The position numbers and the translations under genes were made by a program. Positions 60,935 to 64,000 of a stretch of DNA of 64,000 nt are shown one piece after another; position 1 is the first letter of the stretch; each line of letters starts with the position of its first letter. The stretch is from the NCBI RefSeq assembly GCF_032191465.1, contig NZ_JAQOUE010000001.1:2697501-2761500 (forward strand), written 5' to 3'. Source of the DNA: Candidatus Nitronereus thalassa (GTDB lineage: Bacteria > Nitrospirota > Nitrospiria > Nitrospirales > UBA8639). The notes beneath the pieces are model-generated. The model did no database searches. It saw only the letters and a list, made by a program, of their open reading frames with translations, and had not been told where the DNA came from.

Positions 60935-62230
60935 TCAATTGGAATTTGTCAATAATTCCAATAGTTTGTCATGAAATCCAGGAAAAGAGGTTTCGATGCA
61001 ATCGGTATCTTCGATTTTGGTGGGTGAGGAGGCTGTTAATGCCGCTATGGCTATGGCCATGGCCACTCGGTGATCCCCATAACTAGTGCAACGTCCGCCT
61101 TGAATTTTCGAGCCACCCTGGACAATAAACCCGTCTGGAGTCTCTTGGATATCCACATGGAGCTTTTGTAGTTCCGTGGCCATGGCTTTGATGCGATCGG
61201 TTTCTTTAACGCGTAGCTCTTCGGCCCCTGTCACTGTTGTTTGGCCCTCGGCCATGGCTGCCGCTACGCAAAAAATAGGAAATTCATCAATGGTTTTGGG
61301 TACTTGGGAAGCTCCTATGGAAATACCACGAAGTTGGGCTGTCCGAACGACCAGGTCGCCAACCGGTTCTCCAGATTCCTCACGCGGCTTTTCAATCCGA
61401 ATGTTGGCTCCCATTTGTTGGAGAATATCGAGAATCCCGGTTCGAGCCGGATTGAGGCCTATGTTGGGAATGCGAACCTCGGAATCCGGAACAATGGAAG
61501 CCCCGACAATAAAGAAGGCTGCGGCGGAAAGATCGCCCGGCACAAAAAGGTCCTTGGTCTGAAATGAGGGCCGACCAGTCACTCGGATCGTATTGCCTTC
61601 CGTACTAAAGGGGATCCCCAGAAATCGGAACATTCGTTCAGTATGGTCACGGGATTGCAGCGGTTCAGTGAATCGAGTTTCCCCCTCTGCAAACAGTCCA
61701 GCCAATAACACCGAGGATTTAATCTGTGCGCTTGAGACGGGTGATAGGTAATCGATTCCCTTCAGAGGACTTCCTGTGACGGCCAATGGCGCTAATTCCC
61801 CCCCTTTTCGTCCTTGAATGTGAGCACCCATCTGTTGAAGGGGTTTCACGATGCGTCCCATCGGGCGGCTGCGCAGTGAAGCGTCCCCCGTCAACACAGA
61901 AAAAAACTGTTGTCCAGCCAAGACGCCGGTGAGAAGCCTTAGTCCGGTGCCGGAATTTCCACAATCTAAAGGTTCCGTTGGTTCGGTAAGGCCCCATAAC
62001 CCTTTCCCGGAAACCTGGACCTGGTCGGTTTCGATCTGAATGAAAATTCCCAACTGTTGCAGTGCCGTAAGCGTATTCAGGCAATCTTGTCCTCGACAAT
62101 ATCCTCTGATCGTGGCGGATCCCTCACCCAGGGCGCTTAAGATTAATGCCCGATGGGTAATGGACTTATCACCGGGAACGTGAATCGTTCCTCTGAGCGA
62201 ACCTCTGGGTGTAATGGTCAAAGAATTCAT
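60935..62230 (-). CDS. aroA: 3-phosphoshikimate 1-carboxyvinyltransferase (EPSP synthase)
   Basis: 431 aa. Motifs: GDKSITHRALI (Lys22, phosphoenolpyruvate and shikimate-3-phosphate binding), LDCGNSGTGLRLLTG (about 88-102), LQSRDHTERMFRF, and the C-terminal VKETDRIKAMATEL and YGDHRVAMA. It has the insertion pattern of class II-type enzymes (SGTGLRLL rather than AGTAMRPL), a class that includes glyphosate-tolerant forms, although tolerance cannot be inferred from this alone. It overlaps tyrA by 4 bp. Confidence 0.95.
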   Translation of the reverse strand: MNSLTITPRGSLRGTIHVPGDKSITHRALILSALGEGSATIRGYCRGQDCLNTLTALQQLGIFIQIETDQVQVSGKGLWGLTEPTEPLDCGNSGTGLRLLTGVLAGQQFFSVLTGDASLRSRPMGRIVKPLQQMGAHIQGRKGGELAPLAVTGSPLKGIDYLSPVSSAQIKSSVLLAGLFAEGETRFTEPLQSRDHTERMFRFLGIPFSTEGNTIRVTGRPSFQTKDLFVPGDLSAAAFFIVGASIVPDSEVRIPNIGLNPARTGILDILQQMGANIRIEKPREESGEPVGDLVVRTAQLRGISIGASQVPKTIDEFPIFCVAAAMAEGQTTVTGAEELRVKETDRIKAMATELQKLHVDIQETPDGFIVQGGSKIQGGRCTSYGDHRVAMAIAIAALTASSPTKIEDTDCIETSFPGFHDKLLELLTNSN

Positions 62231-63099
62231 TTCAAGCGTTGCCGTGCGTCACGGGCCTTGGCGATTTCATGCTCAATCCCGGCTTCGTCATTTTGTTGAA
62301 TGTACGACTTCATGCGTTGTAGATGTTTTTCAAGAGTTTCAATCATGAGGACGAGATTATCCTTATTCCATAAAAAGATATCTCTCCACATCTCAGGGGA
62401 GCTGGCGGCGATTCGTGTGGTATCGCGAAGCCCGCCACCGGAATAATTCAATAACTCGGCATCCCCCTTGGTGTGCTGTTGCAAATCACTCAACGCATTC
62501 ATGAGCGCAAAGGCTGCCACATGGGGTAAGTGGCTCACGGCTCCTAAAATCCAATCATGTAAAAAGGGGTCGATTGAATGTACGTTGGATCCTGCAACTT
62601 CCCACATGTGCCGAATTTTTCCTAAGGCCTCAGCGTTGGTCCTGGCGGTTGGCGTTAAGAGGCATAAGGCGTTTTGATATAAATCACTGGTCGCCGCCCC
62701 TGCCCCGGATTTTTCCTTACCGGCAATAGGATGCGCACCGACAAAGTGTACGCCCGGAGGCATGAGAGATTCAGCTTGTTCGACGAGTGGCCCTTTTACG
62801 CTGCCCACGTCGCTGACAATGGTGCCCTCTGCGAGGTATCGGCCCCATTGTTTTAAGTGGCCGGAATAACTTTCGATGGGGGTGGCTAAAATGACGAGAT
62901 CCGTTCCCGGCATGACGAGTTGAGGATCTTGAACGTGGCGGTCAATGGCCCCGATCTTGATGGCCAATTCCAAATTCTCAATAGTTCGGCCCACGCCCAC
63001 GACTTGATCTGCCAGGCCTTGCTGTTTGAGAATCATGCCTAATGATCCGCCGATCAGGCCGACCCCGACAATCGTGACTTGTTTGAAATGAACAGTCAT
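62227..63099 (-). CDS. tyrA: Prephenate dehydrogenase
   Basis: 290 aa. The NAD-binding motif VGVGLIGGSLG lies at residues 11-21, followed by the family motifs SDVGSVKGPLVEQ and GAHPIAGKEKSGAGAA (catalytic His) and HDWILGAVSHLPHVAAF. It converts prephenate (or arogenate) to the tyrosine precursor. There is no chorismate mutase or ACT domain, so it is the mono-functional cyclohexadienyl type. It is coupled to aroA; the aroF gene lies upstream with a 159-bp spacer carrying two dispersed repeats. Confidence 0.93.
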   Translation of the reverse strand: MTVHFKQVTIVGVGLIGGSLGMILKQQGLADQVVGVGRTIENLELAIKIGAIDRHVQDPQLVMPGTDLVILATPIESYSGHLKQWGRYLAEGTIVSDVGSVKGPLVEQAESLMPPGVHFVGAHPIAGKEKSGAGAATSDLYQNALCLLTPTARTNAEALGKIRHMWEVAGSNVHSIDPFLHDWILGAVSHLPHVAAFALMNALSDLQQHTKGDAELLNYSGGGLRDTTRIAASSPEMWRDIFLWNKDNLVLMIETLEKHLQRMKSYIQQNDEAGIEHEIAKARDARQRLK

Positions 63100-63115
63100 T
63101 GGGTAAACGCCGTAG

Positions 63116-63141
63116 GTATCTCGTCACTCGTATTTCGTGAA
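63116..63141. repeat. ACGAGATACGA-type dispersed repeat, copy 6 (inverted)
   Basis: GTATCTCGTCACTCGTATTTCGTG between aroF and tyrA, near identical to copy 2 after hslU. Confidence 0.55.
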
Positions 63142-63210
63142 AAAACGAAAGGCCGAGTCAACATATTGATTATGGATTATGAATGAGAATGCTAGGTTCG
63201 GAACTCATAA

Positions 63211-63233
63211 AAATACGAAACACGAGATGCGAA
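63211..63233. repeat. ACGAGATACGA-type dispersed repeat, copy 7
   Basis: AAATACGAAACACGAGATGCGAA, in the opposite orientation to copy 6 about 70 bp away, so the pair can form an inverted repeat in the aroF-tyrA spacer. Confidence 0.5.
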
Positions 63234-63258
63234 ATTAGGAACAACGATTTTGAGGTAG

Positions 63259-64000
63259 CTATAAATCCCGTCCTACGGCTTCAGCGATTTTTTTGAGGTC
63301 AATCATCAATTCCTTAAATCGCTTGGGCTTAATGGATTCCTCCCCGTCGCACAGGGCGCATTCTGGGTTGGAATGGACTTCAATCAACAGACCATCGGCG
63401 CCTGCCGCAATGGCGGCCTTGGCGAGGGGTGCAACAAGATTCCATTTCCCGGTGGCATGACTGGGGTCCACGATCACGGGTAAATGAGACATTTCCTTTA
63501 AGGCGGGAACCGCCGAAAGATCCAATGTATTGCGATAGTGGGTTTCAAACGTTCGAATGCCTCGTTCGCATAACATCACGTTCCGATTGCCACGTGACAT
63601 GATGTATTCCGCGGATAACAAAAATTCTTTGACGGTGGCGGACATGCCGCGTTTGAGTAACACCGGTTTATCATAAGCGCCCACTTCTTTTAGGAGCTCG
63701 AAGTTTTGCATGTTGCGAGCGCCGATTTGGATTATGTCGGCCTTTTCCAAAAATATATCAGTATCTCGTGGATCAAGGATTTCGCTGACCACGGGAAGCC
63801 CAGTTTGTTTCTTGGCTTCGGCAAGAAAGTCGAGGCCTTCCCGGCCCAAGCCTTGGAAGGAATACGGGGAGGTTCGTGGCTTATAGGCCCCACCCCGTAA
63901 AATACATCCCCCTGCGGCTTTGACTTCCTTGGCAATACCCACGGTGATTTCCAGTTTTTCCACGGCACAGGGGCCAGCCATAACCACTATTCGGTTTCCA
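63259..64000 (-). CDS. aroF: 3-deoxy-7-phosphoheptulonate (DAHP) synthase, N-terminus outside the window
   Basis: 247 residues of the catalytic TIM barrel are present; the frame continues past the right edge, so the start and any N-terminal ferredoxin-like regulatory domain are missing. Visible: [33 protein letters not shown] (in short pieces [14 protein letters not shown]), [33 protein letters not shown] and [13 protein letters not shown]. These mark the Bacillus/Thermotoga-type (I-beta) enzyme catalysing the first step of aromatic amino-acid synthesis. It heads the aroF-tyrA-aroA gene group. Confidence 0.94.
   Translation of the reverse strand, partial: GNRIVVMAGPCAVEKLEITVGIAKEVKAAGGCILRGGAYKPRTSPYSFQGLGREGLDFLAEAKKQTGLPVVSEILDPRDTDIFLEKADIIQIGARNMQNFELLKEVGAYDKPVLLKRGMSATVKEFLLSAEYIMSRGNRNVMLCERGIRTFETHYRNTLDLSAVPALKEMSHLPVIVDPSHATGKWNLVAPLAKAAIAAGADGLLIEVHSNPECALCDGEESIKPKRFKELMIDLKKIAEAVGRDL

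Overview
The window is a gene-dense, mostly core-genome segment of a diderm bacterium. The best guess is Nitrospirota, probably Nitrospira or a close relative. This rests on the trmFO-xerC-hslV-hslU order, the aroF-tyrA-aroA-cmk-plsC-rpsA-sppA-ihf order, a two-gene Rieske / cytochrome b-c fusion, a protein with four tandem PCP-reductase-like domains in an apparently non-phototrophic genome, MlaEFD/MlaA lipid transport and many large sensor kinases. The assignment comes from gene content and remembered synteny, not from a search.

Layout. 0-6.3 kb: end of a phosphohexomutase, a YhaO/YhaN (SbcDC-like) pair, cysQ. 6.3-7.7 kb: a small accessory patch with a palindromic repeat and a proteasome-like Ntn-hydrolase gene. 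7.6-13.7 kb: promoter and operon trmFO-xerC-hslV-hslU, then argB and a nicotinamidase-like gene. 13.7-17.8 kb (minus): MlaE-MlaF-MlaD-lipoprotein phospholipid transporter. 18-19.6 kb (minus): pgi. 20-26.8 kb: tripartite RND efflux operon whose TolC partner carries an extra periplasmic-binding-protein-like domain. 26.8-29.7 kb: BamE-like lipoprotein, Rieske protein, cytochrome b-c fusion, DoxX-like protein. 29.7-36.4 kb (minus): a hybrid histidine kinase, a sigma-54 activator response regulator, and downstream an operon of three small unrecognised proteins behind a good -24/-12 promoter. 37-40.3 kb: kinase, response regulator and REC-kinase. 40.3-46 kb: xthA, a stand-alone OLD-type ATPase/TOPRIM gene that is AT-rich and probably acquired, and polA. 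46.3-49.4 kb: mlaA, a dapF-like gene with both catalytic cysteines replaced, and a dihaem peroxidase. 49.6-53.2 kb: two orphan histidine kinases. 53.5-55.4 kb: tRNA-Val(CAC), a TPR protein, RNase HI. 55.5-64 kb (minus): tetra-PCP-reductase-like protein, IHF/HU, sppA, rpsA, plsC, cmk, aroA, tyrA and the start-truncated aroF.

The strongest candidate for an undescribed system is 29.7-36.4 kb. A PAS/GAF hybrid kinase and an NtrC-class regulator overlap by four bases, and next to them lies a near-consensus sigma-54 promoter driving three small genes. Two of these encode exported proteins and one, only 58 aa, has a Cys/His cluster. Secondary candidates are the Thr1/Asp17/Lys35 Ntn-hydrolase at 6.6 kb and two enzyme-family members (dapF-like, pncA-like) that have lost catalytic residues.

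Non-coding features include several dispersed repeats: an ACGAGATACGA-type family in at least seven spacers, a 120-bp inverted-repeat element after yhaN, and a cruciform-like element after cysQ. No CRISPR array, insertion sequence, rRNA or prophage is visible.
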